This document shows positions 1 to 11,400 of a stretch of 64,000 nucleotides of DNA, piece by piece. How positions within the stretch are numbered: the stretch's first letter is position 1; each line of letters starts with the position of its first letter. The stretch lies in the NCBI RefSeq assembly GCF_041346945.1, contig NZ_CP166850.1:5998501-6062500 (forward strand), in the 5' to 3' direction. The DNA comes from Amycolatopsis sp. cg9 (GTDB lineage Bacteria; Actinomycetota; Actinomycetes; Mycobacteriales; Pseudonocardiaceae). The notes beneath the pieces were generated by a model. The model saw only the letters and a program-made list of their open reading frames with translations. It did not search any database and was not told the DNA's origin. The position numbers were made by a program, and so were the translations under genes.

Positions 1-1
1 C

Positions 2-3000
2 GGCTTCGACGCCGCGAGCGTCGACGTCGAGCGCGAGTTCCGCGGCCTCGGCTTCGACTCGCTCACCGCGGTCGAGTTCCGCAACCAGCTCGCCACCGCG
101 ACCGGCCTGCGGCTGCCGGCCACCCTCGTGTTCGACCACCCGACCCCGGTCGTGCTGGCCGGTTTCCTGCGCGGCGAACTCGCCGGCGAGGACGTCCCGG
201 TCGCCCGCACCACCGTCCGGGCGCCGGTGTCCGACGACCCGATCGCCATCGTGTCGATGGCCTGCCGCTACCCGGGCGGGGTCACCTCGCCCGAGCAGCT
301 GTGGCAGCTCGTCCTCGACGGCGGCGACGGCGTCGGGCCGTTCCCGGCCGACCGCGGCTGGGACCTGGCCGGGCTGTTCGGCGCCGACCGCGGCCGCTCC
401 TACGTCCGGGAAGGCGGGTTCCTCGGCGAAGCCGGGATGTTCGACCCCGGCCTGTTCGGGATCTCGCCGCGCGAGGCCCTCGCGATGGACCCCCAGCAGC
501 GGCTGCTGCTGGAGACCTCCTGGGAGGTCGTCGAACGCGCCGGCGTCGACCCGCTTTCGTTGCGCGGCAGCAAGACGGGCGTGTTCGCGGGCGTGATGTA
601 CCACGACTACGGCCAGGGCGTGCAGTTCCCGGAGGAGGCCCTCGGCTTCCTCGGCATCGGCACCGCGGGCAGCGTCATGTCCGGCCGCGTCGCCTACGCG
701 CTCGGGCTGGAAGGCCCGGCGGTCACGGTGGACACGGCGTGTTCGTCGTCGCTGGTCGCGATGCACTGGGCCGCGCAAGCACTGCGGGCCGGGGACTGCG
801 AACTGGCGATCGCCGGTGGCGTCACGGTGATGGCGACCCCGGGTGCCTTTGTCGATTTCTCGGCACAGGGCGGCCTGGCCGCCGACGGGCGGTGCAAGTC
901 GTTCTCCGATTCCGCCGACGGCGTCGGCTGGGCCGAAGGCGTCGGCGTGGTCCTGCTCGAACGGCTCTCCGACGCCCGCCGCAACGGCCACGAGGTCCTC
1001 GCCGTGGTGCGCGGGTCCGCGGTCAACCAGGACGGCGCGTCCAACGGCCTCACCGCGCCCAACGGGCCCTCGCAGCAGCGGGTGATCCGGCAGGCGCTGA
1101 CGGTCTCCGGCCTCACGACGTCCGATGTGGACGTCGTCGAAGGGCACGGCACCGGCACCCCGCTCGGGGACCCCATCGAGGCGCAGAGCCTCCTGGCCAC
1201 CTACGGCCGCGACCGCGAAACGCCGTTGCTGCTGGGCTCGGTGAAGGCCAACATCGGCCACACCCAGGCCGCCGCCGGGGTCGCGGGCGTGATCAAGATG
1301 GTGCAGGCGATGCGGCACGGCGTCGTCCCGAAGTCGCGCTACTCCGGCGAGCCGTCGTCCCACGTGGACTGGACCGAGGGCGCGGTCGACCTCGTGGCGG
1401 ACACCACGGCGTGGCCCGAAACCGGCCGCGTCCGCCGCTCGGCGGTGTCCTCGTTCGGGATCAGCGGCACCAACGCCCACGTCATCCTCGAACAGCCCGC
1501 ACCCCACCCCGAGCGTCACTTTCATAGGGAAAGTGACACGGAGGACCGGTCTCCGGATCACTTTCCCTATGAAAGTGCCGCCCTTGCCGGTCCGGTGCCG
1601 GTCGTGGTTTCCGGCCGGACGCCCGAAGCCCTGCGTGCCCAAGCCGCCCGCCTGGCCGACCACCTCGAGACCAACGAAATCCCGGTGGCCGACCTGGCCC
1701 ACGCGGCCGCGGTGACCCGGGCGGCGTTCACCCACCGGGCCGCGGTCGTCGGCAGCGAACTCAGCGAAGTCGTCGCCGGGCTGCGGGCCGTCGCCGCCGG
1801 GGACGCGGCCGTGCGCGGCGAGGCACGCGTCGCCCCGCCGGTCGCGTTCCTCTTCTCCGGCCAGGGCGCGCAGCGGGTCCACATGGGACGCGGCTTGTAC
1901 GCCGCGCACCCGGTGTTCGCGGCCGCGTTCGACGAGGTCCTGGCGCTGCTCGCCCCGGAGGTGCGCACCGCGCTCGACGACGAGGACCGGATCGACCGCA
2001 CGGAGTTCGCGCAGCCCGCGCTGTTCGCCTTCGAGGTCGCGCTGTTCCGGCTGCTGGAGTCGTGGGGCGTGCACCCCGACTTCGTGACCGGGCACTCGGT
2101 CGGCGAGATCGCCGCCGCCCACGTGGCCGGCGTGCTGTCCCTGCCGGACGCGTGCGCGCTGGTTTCCGCGCGGGCCCGGCTGATGGGCGCGCTGCCGGAA
2201 GGCGGCGTCATGGTCGCGGTGCGGGCGTCCGAAGAGGACGTTCTCCCGTTCGTCGGCGAAGGCGTCGACGTCGCCGCGGTGAACAGCCGCGGCTCGGTCG
2301 TCCTTTCCGGACACGAGGAGGCCGTCGTCGCGGTCGCGGCGAAGTTCGCCAAGCACCGGCGCCTGCGCGTCTCGCACGCCTTCCACTCCGTGCTGATGGA
2401 GCCGGTGCTCGCCGAGTTCGGCGACGTCGTCGCGAAACTGGAGTTCGCCGAGCCGCGGGTGCCGGTCGTGTCGGCGGGCGACGTGACCTCTCCGGCGTAC
2501 TGGGTCAGCCAGATCCGCGACACCGTCCGCTTCGGCGACGCGATCGAGCGGCTCACCGAGGCCGGCGTGGCGGTGTTCGCCGAGCTGGGCCCGGACGCCA
2601 CGCTCACCGCGGTCGTCGACGAACCGGCCGCGCACGTGATCCCGGTGCAGCGCAAGGACCGCGACGAAGCCGCCGCGGTCGCCGAGGCCCTCGCGCGGCT
2701 GCACGTCGCCGGGGTCGCCGTCGACTGGGCCGCCCGCTTCCCGCGGGCCCGGCGCGTCGCGCTGCCGACGTACGCCTTCCAGCACGAATGGTTCTGGCCG
2801 CTGCCGGCCGCCGGTGGCGACGCCACCGGCCTCGGCCTCACCCCGGCCGGGCACCCGCTGCTCGGCGCGACCCTCGCCCTCGCCGACTCGCCGGGCGTGG
2901 TCTTCTCGGGGCGGCTGTCCGCGGCCACCCAGCCGTGGCTGCGCGACCACGTCGTCGGCGGCACGATCCTGTTCCCCGGCGCGGCTTTCCTCGAACTGGC

Positions 3001-5485
3001 GGTCCGCGCGGCCGACGAGGCCGGCTGCGCGGCGGTCGAGGACCTGACCCTGGCCGTGCCGCTGGTCCTCGACCCGGACGGCGCCGTCGTGCTGCAGCTG
3101 GCCGTGGGGGAGCCGGGCGAAGGCGGCCGCCGCGAGCTGACGATCTCGTCGCGGGCCGACGACGACTGGACCCGGCACGCGACCGGCACCCTGGTCCCGC
3201 GCGCGGTGGCCGCCGAGCCGCTGCCCGACGCGTGGCCGCCGGCCGGTGCGGTCGAAGCGGATCTCACGGACTTCTACGCCTCCGCGGCCGAAGCCGGATT
3301 CGCCTACGGGCCCGCGTTCCAGGGCCTGCACCGCGTCTGGCGCGCCGGCGCCGAGGTCTACGCCGAGCTGGCCCTGCCCGACGGCACCGACGCCGGCCGG
3401 TTCGGGCTGCACCCGGCGTTGCTTGACGCGGCCCTGCAGGCCATCGGCTTCGGCGAAGGCGCCCCGGCCGGGCTGCCGTTCGCCTGGACCGGGGTGACGC
3501 TGCACGCGTCCGGCGCGAGCCGCGCCCGGGTCCGGATCACCCCGGCGGGCGGCGACTCGGTGACCCTGGCGCTGGCGGACGACGCCGGGAAGCCGGTCCT
3601 GACCGCCACCGGCGTCACCCTCCGCGCGGCCGAAGCCCCCGCCGAGGCCGACGCGCTGTTCGAGCTGCGGTGGACGCCGGTCCCGATCCCCGAGCCCGGC
3701 GACGAGACCTGGGCGGCCGTCGGGGACGAGCTCGCCACCGCCCTCGGCGTCGAGGCCCACCCGGACTTCGCGGCCGCGCTGGCGTCCGGCGCCGACGTGC
3801 TCGCCGTCCCGGTCACCGGCGGCCCGGATGCGGCGGCTTCGGCCCGCGCGCTCACCGCGGAAGTCCTGGAATACCTGCAAAGTCCCGCACCGCGGCTGGT
3901 GTTCGTCACCCGCGGTGCCGTCGCCGGGGCGGACGTCGCCGCGGCCGCGGTCTGGGGCCTGGTGCGCTCGGCGCAGTCCGAGGAACCCGGCCGCTTCGTC
4001 CTGCTGGACGCCGACGACCCCGACGGCGACACCCTCCGCGCGGCCCTGGCCACCGGCGAACCCCAGCTCCTCCTGCGCAACGCCACCCTGAGCGTCGCCC
4101 GCCTCACCCGAGCCGCACTTTCACGTGAAAGTGCGGACCTGGGCCCCGCACTTTCACGTGAAAGTGCGGGCTGGGATCCGGACGGGACGGTGCTCATCAC
4201 CGGCGGGACCGGGGGGCTGGGGCGGGTTTTCGCCCGGCATCTTGTCGCGAAGGGGGCGCGGAAGCTGCTGCTGCTCAGCCGTCGTGGCCCGGCGGCTGAG
4301 GGGGTCGACGAGCTGGTCGCGGAGCTGGCCGGGGCCGACGTCCGGGTGGTGGCCTGCGACGTCGGCGATCGGGACGCGCTCGCCGCCGTGCTCGCCGGCG
4401 TGCCCGACCTGACCGCCGTCGTGCACACCGCGGGCGTCGTCGACGACGGCGTGCTCGCGTCGCAGTCCCCGGAGCGGCTGGAGACGGTGTTCGCGCCGAA
4501 GCTCGACGCGGCCTGGCACCTGCACGAACTCGCCGGCGACGTCGCCGGGTTCGTGCTGTTTTCCTCCGTGGCCGGCACCATCGGCACGCCGGGGCAGGCC
4601 AACTACGCCGCGGCGAACGCGTTCCTCGACGCGCTCGCCGAACGCCGGCGCGGCGACGGGCTGGCCGGGCTGTCGCTCGCGTGGGGTGCCTGGGACACCG
4701 GCATGACCGGCGACCTGACCGACGCAGACCGCGAGCGGATGGTCCGCGGCGGGATGCCGCCGCTGAGCGCCGGGCAGGGCACCGAGCTGTTCGACCGCGC
4801 GGTGGCCGGCAACGCGGCGCACCTCGTCCCGGTGCGCGTCGACCTGCCGACGCTGCGCACCCGCGGCGAGCTGCCGTGGCTGCTCCGCCCGGTCGGCCGT
4901 CCCGGCCGCCGGAGCGCGGCCGCCGGACCGGACCGGGCCGCCGCGGCCGACCTGCGGGTGCAGCTGGCCGGGATGCGCGAGAGCGAACAGGAACGGACGC
5001 TGCTTTCCCTGGTGCGCCACCAGGTTTCCGCGGTGCTCGGGCACCCGGCCGAGCAGGTCGGGGCCGGGCTGGAGTTCCGCGAGCTGGGCTTCGACTCGCT
5101 GACCGCGGTCGAATTCCGCAACCGGCTCACCGCCGCGACCGGGCTGACCCTGTCGGCGACCCTCGTCTTCGACTACCCGACCCCGGCCGGGCTCGCCGCG
5201 CACCTGCGGGCGGAACTCGCCCCGGCCCCGGCCGCCGCGACTTCGCTGCCGGACGAGCTGGACCGGCTCGAAGAGCTGGTCGCCGCGGGCACGGCGGGCG
5301 AGTTCGCGGAGGCGGACGTCGCGGCCCGGCTGCGCCGGCTCCTGGCGAAGATCGCCGACGCGGAGCCCGCCGGCGAAGACGTCTCCGAGCGGCTCGACGC
5401 GGCCAGCACGGACGAGGTGTTCGCCTTCATCGACCACGAACTGGGCCGGCTCGGCGACGGGTCCGGACTCGAGCGGGAGGGCTGA
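2..5485 (+). CDS. Type I modular PKS, 3' part (ACP / KS-AT-DH-KR-ACP), 5' end outside window
   Basis: C-terminal part of a modular polyketide synthase. The frame is open at the left edge, so the true start lies upstream; 1,827 residues are visible. Residues 1-45 are the end of an acyl carrier protein with its GFDSL phosphopantetheine site, the last domain of the preceding module. One full module follows: KS about 78-498 (active Cys247 in DTACSSS, then HGTGT and NIGHTQ); AT about 610-900 ([13 protein letters not shown], malonyl-type HAFH at 792-795); DH about 945-1210 (His983 in HxxxGxxxxP, YGPAF, Asp1142); KR with GGTGGLG near 1401, VDD in place of the B-type LDD, and Ser/Tyr/Asn present; ACP with GFDSL near 1697. 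There is no room for an enoylreductase. Expected output: a malonate extension processed to an alkene. The tail is a helical C-terminal docking domain. The next PKS starts 7 bases after the stop, with GAGG overlapping the stop codon, so the pair is probably co-translated. Two palindromic elements interrupt its linkers (1515-1578 and 4113-4170). Confidence 0.95.
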   Translation, partial: GFDAASVDVEREFRGLGFDSLTAVEFRNQLATATGLRLPATLVFDHPTPVVLAGFLRGELAGEDVPVARTTVRAPVSDDPIAIVSMACRYPGGVTSPEQLWQLVLDGGDGVGPFPADRGWDLAGLFGADRGRSYVREGGFLGEAGMFDPGLFGISPREALAMDPQQRLLLETSWEVVERAGVDPLSLRGSKTGVFAGVMYHDYGQGVQFPEEALGFLGIGTAGSVMSGRVAYALGLEGPAVTVDTACSSSLVAMHWAAQALRAGDCELAIAGGVTVMATPGAFVDFSAQGGLAADGRCKSFSDSADGVGWAEGVGVVLLERLSDARRNGHEVLAVVRGSAVNQDGASNGLTAPNGPSQQRVIRQALTVSGLTTSDVDVVEGHGTGTPLGDPIEAQSLLATYGRDRETPLLLGSVKANIGHTQAAAGVAGVIKMVQAMRHGVVPKSRYSGEPSSHVDWTEGAVDLVADTTAWPETGRVRRSAVSSFGISGTNAHVILEQPAPHPERHFHRESDTEDRSPDHFPYESAALAGPVPVVVSGRTPEALRAQAARLADHLETNEIPVADLAHAAAVTRAAFTHRAAVVGSELSEVVAGLRAVAAGDAAVRGEARVAPPVAFLFSGQGAQRVHMGRGLYAAHPVFAAAFDEVLALLAPEVRTALDDEDRIDRTEFAQPALFAFEVALFRLLESWGVHPDFVTGHSVGEIAAAHVAGVLSLPDACALVSARARLMGALPEGGVMVAVRASEEDVLPFVGEGVDVAAVNSRGSVVLSGHEEAVVAVAAKFAKHRRLRVSHAFHSVLMEPVLAEFGDVVAKLEFAEPRVPVVSAGDVTSPAYWVSQIRDTVRFGDAIERLTEAGVAVFAELGPDATLTAVVDEPAAHVIPVQRKDRDEAAAVAEALARLHVAGVAVDWAARFPRARRVALPTYAFQHEWFWPLPAAGGDATGLGLTPAGHPLLGATLALADSPGVVFSGRLSAATQPWLRDHVVGGTILFPGAAFLELAVRAADEAGCAAVEDLTLAVPLVLDPDGAVVLQLAVGEPGEGGRRELTISSRADDDWTRHATGTLVPRAVAAEPLPDAWPPAGAVEADLTDFYASAAEAGFAYGPAFQGLHRVWRAGAEVYAELALPDGTDAGRFGLHPALLDAALQAIGFGEGAPAGLPFAWTGVTLHASGASRARVRITPAGGDSVTLALADDAGKPVLTATGVTLRAAEAPAEADALFELRWTPVPIPEPGDETWAAVGDELATALGVEAHPDFAAALASGADVLAVPVTGGPDAAASARALTAEVLEYLQSPAPRLVFVTRGAVAGADVAAAAVWGLVRSAQSEEPGRFVLLDADDPDGDTLRAALATGEPQLLLRNATLSVARLTRAALSRESADLGPALSRESAGWDPDGTVLITGGTGGLGRVFARHLVAKGARKLLLLSRRGPAAEGVDELVAELAGADVRVVACDVGDRDALAAVLAGVPDLTAVVHTAGVVDDGVLASQSPERLETVFAPKLDAAWHLHELAGDVAGFVLFSSVAGTIGTPGQANYAAANAFLDALAERRRGDGLAGLSLAWGAWDTGMTGDLTDADRERMVRGGMPPLSAGQGTELFDRAVAGNAAHLVPVRVDLPTLRTRGELPWLLRPVGRPGRRSAAAGPDRAAAADLRVQLAGMRESEQERTLLSLVRHQVSAVLGHPAEQVGAGLEFRELGFDSLTAVEFRNRLTAATGLTLSATLVFDYPTPAGLAAHLRAELAPAPAAATSLPDELDRLEELVAAGTAGEFAEADVAARLRRLLAKIADAEPAGEDVSERLDAASTDEVFAFIDHELGRLGDGSGLEREG
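1515..1578. repeat. Paired, mutually inverted CACTTTC hairpins inside the KS-AT linker
   Basis: Two hairpins, CACTTTC-ATAGG-GAAAGTG (inside 1515-1537) and CACTTTC-CCTAT-GAAAGTG (1559-1577). The two 19-mers are exact reverse complements of each other, so the region can fold as two small hairpins or one long one. It is read in frame as part of the KS-AT linker (peptide pieces FHRES and FPYES), where the sibling PKS starting at 5493 has unrelated sequence. It belongs to the same family as the repeats at 4113, 21320, 35764 and 46872. Confidence 0.85.
4113..4170. repeat. Two perfect palindromes, 33-base pitch, in the DH-KR linker
   Basis: Perfect palindromes of 24 bp (4113-4136) and 26 bp (4145-4170) share the core GCACTTTCACGTGAAAGTGC. 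Their centres are 33 bases apart and the two cores are separated by 13 bases. Each core is translated as ALSRESA, and the 11-codon pitch keeps the PKS frame open. The element lies immediately before the KR Rossmann fold. Confidence 0.9.
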
Positions 5486-5492
5486 GGCCGCC

Positions 5493-8400
5493 ATGACCGA
5501 GGACAAGAAGCTCGTCGAGTACCTGAAGTGGGTCACCGCCGACCTGGCCAAGACGCGCAAGCGCGTCGAGGAGCTCGAAACGGCGGAACCGGAACCCGTG
5601 GCGATCGTCTCGATGGCCTGCCGCTACCCGGGCGGGGTCACCTCGCCCGAAGGGCTGTGGGAGCTCGTGCTCGACGGCGGGGACGGCATCGGAGCGTTCC
5701 CCGAAGACCGGGGCTGGGACCTGGGAGGTCTGTTCGGCGATGAAAGAGGACGTTCGTACGTTCGTGAAGGCGGTTTTCTCGACCATGCGGGCCGCTTCGA
5801 TCCTGGCCTCTTCGGGATCTCCCCGCGCGAGGCGCTGGCCATGGACCCGCAGCAGCGCCACCTCCTCGAGGTCTCCTGGGAAGTGATCGAACGCGCCGGC
5901 GTCGACCCGCTTTCGTTGCGCGGCAGCAAGACGGGCGTGTTCGCCGGCGTGATGTACCACGACTACGGCCAGGGCGCGCGGTTCCCCGAAGAGGCGTTGG
6001 GCTTCCTCGGCGTCGGCACCGCGGGCAGCGTGCTGTCCGGCCGCGTCTCCTACACCCTCGGCCTGGAAGGTCCGGCGGTCACGGTGGACACGGCGTGTTC
6101 GTCGTCGCTGGTGGCGATGCACTGGGCGGCGCAGGCGCTGCGGGCCGGGGACTGCGAGCTGGCGATCGCCGGCGGCGTCACGATCATGGCCACCCCGGGG
6201 TCCTTTGTGGACTTCTCGGCCCAGGGCGGGCTCGCGCGCGACGGGCGGTGCAAGTCCTACGCCGAGTCCGCCGACGGCGTCGGCTGGGCCGAAGGCGTCG
6301 GCCTCGTCCTGCTCGAACGGCTCTCCGACGCCCGCCGCAACGGCCACGAGGTCCTCGCCGTGCTGCGCGGCTCGGCGGTCAACCAGGACGGTGCGTCCAA
6401 CGGCCTCACCGCCCCCAACGGACCTTCGCAGCAGCGGGTGATCCGGCAGGCGCTCACCACCTCCGGGCTGACGGTGTCCGATGTGGACGTCGTCGAAGGG
6501 CACGGCACCGGCACCCCGCTCGGGGATCCGATCGAGGCCCAGAGCCTCCTCGCGACGTACGGCAAGGGCCGGACGACGCCGCTGCTGCTGGGTTCGGTGA
6601 AGTCCAACATCGGGCACACGCAGGCGGCCGCGGGGGTCGCCGGGGTGATCAAGATGGTGCAGGCGATGCGCCACGGCGTCGTGCCCGAGTCGGTGCACCT
6701 CGACGAGCCGTCGTCCCACGTGGACTGGACGGCCGGTGCCGTCGAGGTCGTCACCGAGCACACGCCGTGGCCCGAGACCGGGCGCGTCCGCCGCTCGGCG
6801 GTGTCGTCGTTCGGCATCAGCGGCACCAACGCCCACGTGATCCTCGAACAGCCCGAACCCGTCGAGCAGACCGAGACCGAGGCCCGGCCCGGGGTCCGCG
6901 CGTTCGTCGTCGCCGGGCGCACCGAAGCCGCGCTCGCCGCGCAGGCCGCCCGCCTGCGTGACCACCTCGACTCCGGTGATACTTCGGCGGCCGACCTGGC
7001 GTGGTCCCTGGCGAAGTCGCGGGCCGCGCTCGACCACCGGGCCGTCATCGTCGCCGAGGACCCGCGCGACGACTTCGCCGCGCTCGCCGCCGGCACGCCC
7101 GGTCCGGCGGTGACCACCGGCGTCGCCGACGTCGACGGCCGGGTCGTGTTCGTCTTCCCCGGCCAGGGCGCGCAATGGGCGGGCATGGGCGCCCGGCTGC
7201 TCGACGAGTCGCCGGTGTTCGCCGCCCGCATCGCCGAATGCGAAGCCGCACTGGCGCCGTACCTCGACTGGTCGCTGACCGACGTCCTGCGGGGTACGGC
7301 CCCACTCGACCGCGTCGACGTCGTGCAGCCCGCGTCCTTCGCCGTGATGGTCGCGCTGGCCGCGCTGTGGCAGGCCCACGGGATCACCCCGGACGCCGTC
7401 GTCGGCCACTCCCAGGGCGAGATCGCCGCGGCCTGCGTGTCCGGCGCGCTCGACCTCGCCGACGCCGCCCGGGTGGTCGCCCTGCGCAGCCAGGCCATCG
7501 CGCGCCGGCTCGCCGGGGCCGGGACGATGCTGTCGGTCTCGGTGCCCGCCGCCGACGTCGAAGCCCGCCTCGCCCGGTTCGAAGGCAAGCTGTCGGTCGC
7601 CGTGGCGAACAGCCCGTCCTCCGTCGTCGTCGCCGGCGACCCGGCGGCGGGGGAGGAGTTCCTGGCCGAGCTGGCCGAGGCCGGCCTGCGCGCCCGCCGC
7701 ATCGACGTCGACTACGCCTCGCACTCCGCCCACGTCGAGCTGATCGAAGACGAGCTGGCGACCGCGCTCGCCGGGCTGAAGCCGCGGCCGTCGGAGATCC
7801 CGTTCTTCTCCACCGTGGACGGTGACTGGCTCGACACGAGCCGGCTGGACGCCGGGTACTGGTACCGCAACCTGCGGCAGCGCGTCCGGTTCGAAGACGC
7901 CATCCGCGAGCTGCTTTCCCTGCAGTACCAGGCGTTCCTGGAGATCAGCTCGCACCCGGTGCTCAACGTCCCGCTCCAGGAGATCGCCGAGGACGCGGGC
8001 GCCCGCGCGGTCGTCACCGGCACGCTGCGCCGCACCGACGGCGGCCTCGACCGCTTCCTGACGTCGGTGGCCAAGGCGCACGTCCGCGGCGTCAGCCCGG
8101 ACTGGGCGAGCTTCCTCGCCGAGGGCGCGAAGATCGTCCCGCTGCCGACTTATGCCTTCCAGCACGAGAACTACTGGCCCGAACCCGCCGCGGCGGCCAC
8201 CGCGGACCCGGCCGAGGCCGCGTTCTGGACGGCGGTCGACGACGCCGACTTCGCCGCGCTCAGCAGCACCCTCGACGTCGAAGAGGACGCGCTGACCCGC
8301 GTGCTGCCCGCGCTGTCGTCGTGGCGCCGCCGCCGCGGCGAACAGTCCGCTGTGGACGGCTGGCGATACCGCGTCACGTGGAAGCCTTTGCCCACGGGGA

Positions 8401-11400
8401 CTTCCGCGACCGGTCGCTGGCTCGCGCTGGTCCCCGAAGACTTCGACGTCCCGTTCGACGCCGACTGCCTGGTGGTGGCGCCGGACGCCGACGCGGTCGA
8501 GGTCCTGCGCACCGGGCTCGGCGACCACACCGGCGTCGTCTCCTTCCTGGAACTGGACGGGACGACCTTCACCACGACCGCCGCGCTCGTCGAATTCCTC
8601 GCCGGGGCCGATCCGGTCGTGCCGCTGTGGGCCGTCACGCGCGGCGCGGTGTCCGTCGGCCGCTCCGACCCGCTCGCCGACCCCGCCCGCGCCGCGCTGT
8701 GGGGTGCCGGGCGAGTGCTCGCGCTGGAGTACCCGAAGGCCTGGGGCGGCCTGATCGACCTGCCCGCAACCCTCGACGAACGGGCCGCCGCCCGGTTCGC
8801 CGCCGCGCTCGGCGGCCCGGAGGACCAGGTCGCCGTCCGGGCGTCCGGCGTCTTCGGGCGGAGGCTCGTGCACGCCGCGGCCGGGGGCGCCGCCGAACCG
8901 TGGCGCCCGCACGGCACCGTGCTGGTCACCGGCGCCGAAGAAGGCTTCGGCGCGCGCGTCGCCGAATGGGTCACCGAGTCCGGCGCCGACGTCGTCACCG
9001 ACATCCCCGGGGACCGGCCGCTCACCGCGGTCCTGCACACCGCGGGGATGACCGGCGACCCCGGCGCGTGGACCACCGCCGTCCGGCTCGACGAAGCCCT
9101 CGCCGGCACCGACCTCGAAGCGTTCGTGCTGTTCACGTCGGTGAGCGCGGTGTGGGGTGCCGAAGGCCGGCGCGACCGCGCCGCCGTCGACACCGGGCTC
9201 GAAGCGCTCGCCCGGCACCGCCGCGACCGCGGCCGGGTGGCGACCGCCGTCGCGTGGAGCGCCTGGGCGGACACCGGCGTCGCCGAAGACGAAGAGACCG
9301 CCGGGTTCCTGCGGGCCCGCGGCCTCCCGCCGCTGCCGGTCGAGCAGGCGCTGCTCGCGCTCGGCCAGGCCGTCGCCCACAACGACACCGCCGTCGTGCT
9401 CGCCGACGTCCGGTGGGACCGGTTCGTCCCGGCGCTCACCTCGCGCCGCGACGGCACCCTGTTCGACGAGCTGCCCGAGGTCCGCGCGCTCGCCGAGACC
9501 GGTTCCGGCGATGTCACCGCGGCTTCGGGACTGCTGGGCCGCCTGCGCGAAAGCGACCCGCGTGACCGCGAAACCCTGCTGTTGGACCTGGTCCGCGAAC
9601 AGGTCGCCGGTCTGCTCGGCTACGCGGGCGCGGCGGCGGTCGAACCGCGCCGCCCGTTCAAGGAACTGGGCTTCGACTCGCTGACGTCGGTCGAACTGCG
9701 CAACCGGATCAACGCGGCGACCGGCCTGACGCTGCCGGCCACCCTGGTCTTCGACCACCCGCGCCCGGACGCCGTCGCGAGCCTGCTCGCCGCCGAACTG
9801 CTCGGCGGCGAAGACCGGGCCGCCGCGCCCGTCGTGTCCGGTGTGGCCGATGGTGACCCGATCGTCGTGGTCGGCATGAGCTGCCGCTACCCGGGCGGCG
9901 TCCGCTCGCCCGAAGACCTGTGGCGGCTGGTCGCCGACGGCACCGACGCGATCACGGAGTTCCCCGGCGACCGCGGCTGGGACCTGCTCGGCCTCCGCGA
10001 CGGCGCGTCCTACGTCCACGAAGGCGGTTTCGTCGACGGCGTCGCCAACTTCGACGCCGGCTTCTTCGGCATCTCCCCGCGCGAAGCCCTCGCGATGGAC
10101 CCGCAGCAGCGCCAGCTCCTGGAAGTGGCGTGGGAGCTGTTCGAACGCGCCGGCGTCGACCCCGAAGCCTTGCGCGGCAGCACCACCGGCGTCTACGTCG
10201 GCGGTTCCGGCAACGGCTACGCGCCTCCGCCGGAACTGGCGGGGCACCTGCTCACCGGCGCCGCGACGAGCGTGCTGTCCGGCCGGATCTCCTACCTGTT
10301 CGGGCTGGAAGGCCCGTCGGTCACCGTCGACACCGCGTGCTCGTCGTCGCTGGTCGCGCTGCACATGGCGGCGCGGGCGCTGGCTTCGGGGGAGTGCTCG
10401 CTGGCCGTCGCGGGCGGGGTCACCGTGATGGCGACGCCCAGCGCGTTCGTCGAGTTCAGCTACCAGGGCGGGCTCGCCCCGGACGGGCGCTGCCGGTCGT
10501 TCGCCGAGACCGCGGGTGGCACCGGCTGGTCCGAAGGCACCGGCCTGCTCCTGCTGGAGCGCCTGTCCGACGCGCGGCGCAACGGCCACACCCCGCTCGC
10601 GGTGCTGCGCGGCTCCGCCGTCAACTCCGACGGCGCGTCCAACGGCCTCACGGCTCCCAACGGCCCCTCGCAGCAACGCGTGATCCGCCAGGCCCTCGCC
10701 AACGCCGGACTGTCCACATCGGACGTCGATGCGGTCGAGGCGCACGGGACCGGCACGTCCCTCGGCGACCCGATCGAAGCCCAGGCCCTGCTGGCCACCT
10801 ACGGCCGGGATCGTGAAGAGCCGTTGCTGCTCGGCTCGATCAAGTCGAACCTCGGGCACGCCCAGTCGGCCGCGGGTGTCGCGGGCGTGATCAAGATGGT
10901 CGAGGCCATCCGCCACGGCGTGCTGCCCAAGACGGTGCACCTGGACGAGCCGACGTCCCAAGTGGACTGGACGGCCGGGGCGATCTCACTGCTGACCGAG
11001 CAGCGCCCGTGGCCGGAGACCGGCCGCGCTCGGCGCGGTGCCGTGTCGTCGTTCGGGGTCAGCGGGACCAACGCGCACGTGATCCTCGAACAGGCCGAGG
11101 ACGCCGAGCCGTCGGAGGCGTCGGTGACGGGCCCGGTGCCGGTGCTCCTCTCCGCCCGCACCCCGGAGCGGCTCGCCGCCCAGGCCGCGCGGATCGCGGA
11201 CTTCGTCGCCACGCAACCGGATCTCACCGACCTCGCCGCCGCGCTGGCGACCACCCGCACGCACTTCGACCACCGCACCGCGGTCGTCGCCGCCGACCGG
11301 GCCGAGCTGCTGGCCGGCCTCCGCGAGATCGACGGGCCGACCCTCGCCGGGCCGGAAGGCAAGCTCGCCGTCCTGTTCGCGGGGCAAGGGAGCCAGCGCC

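Noticed and set aside
4113..4170. CRISPR-like direct repeats
   Set aside because: There are only two units per locus, the spacers are 13 bases, the units are perfect palindromes inside coding sequence, and there are no cas genes.
3640..4180. Possible enoylreductase between DH and KR
   Set aside because: The interval is only the structural half of the KR plus a linker; no ER nucleotide-binding motif is present. The same holds for every DH-KR module in the window.
10712..10724. DnaA-box-like TGTCCACA words as a replication origin signal
   Set aside because: They are scattered singly through PKS coding DNA at equivalent protein positions and are better described by the wider GTCC-N5-GGAC motif; there is no cluster as at an origin.
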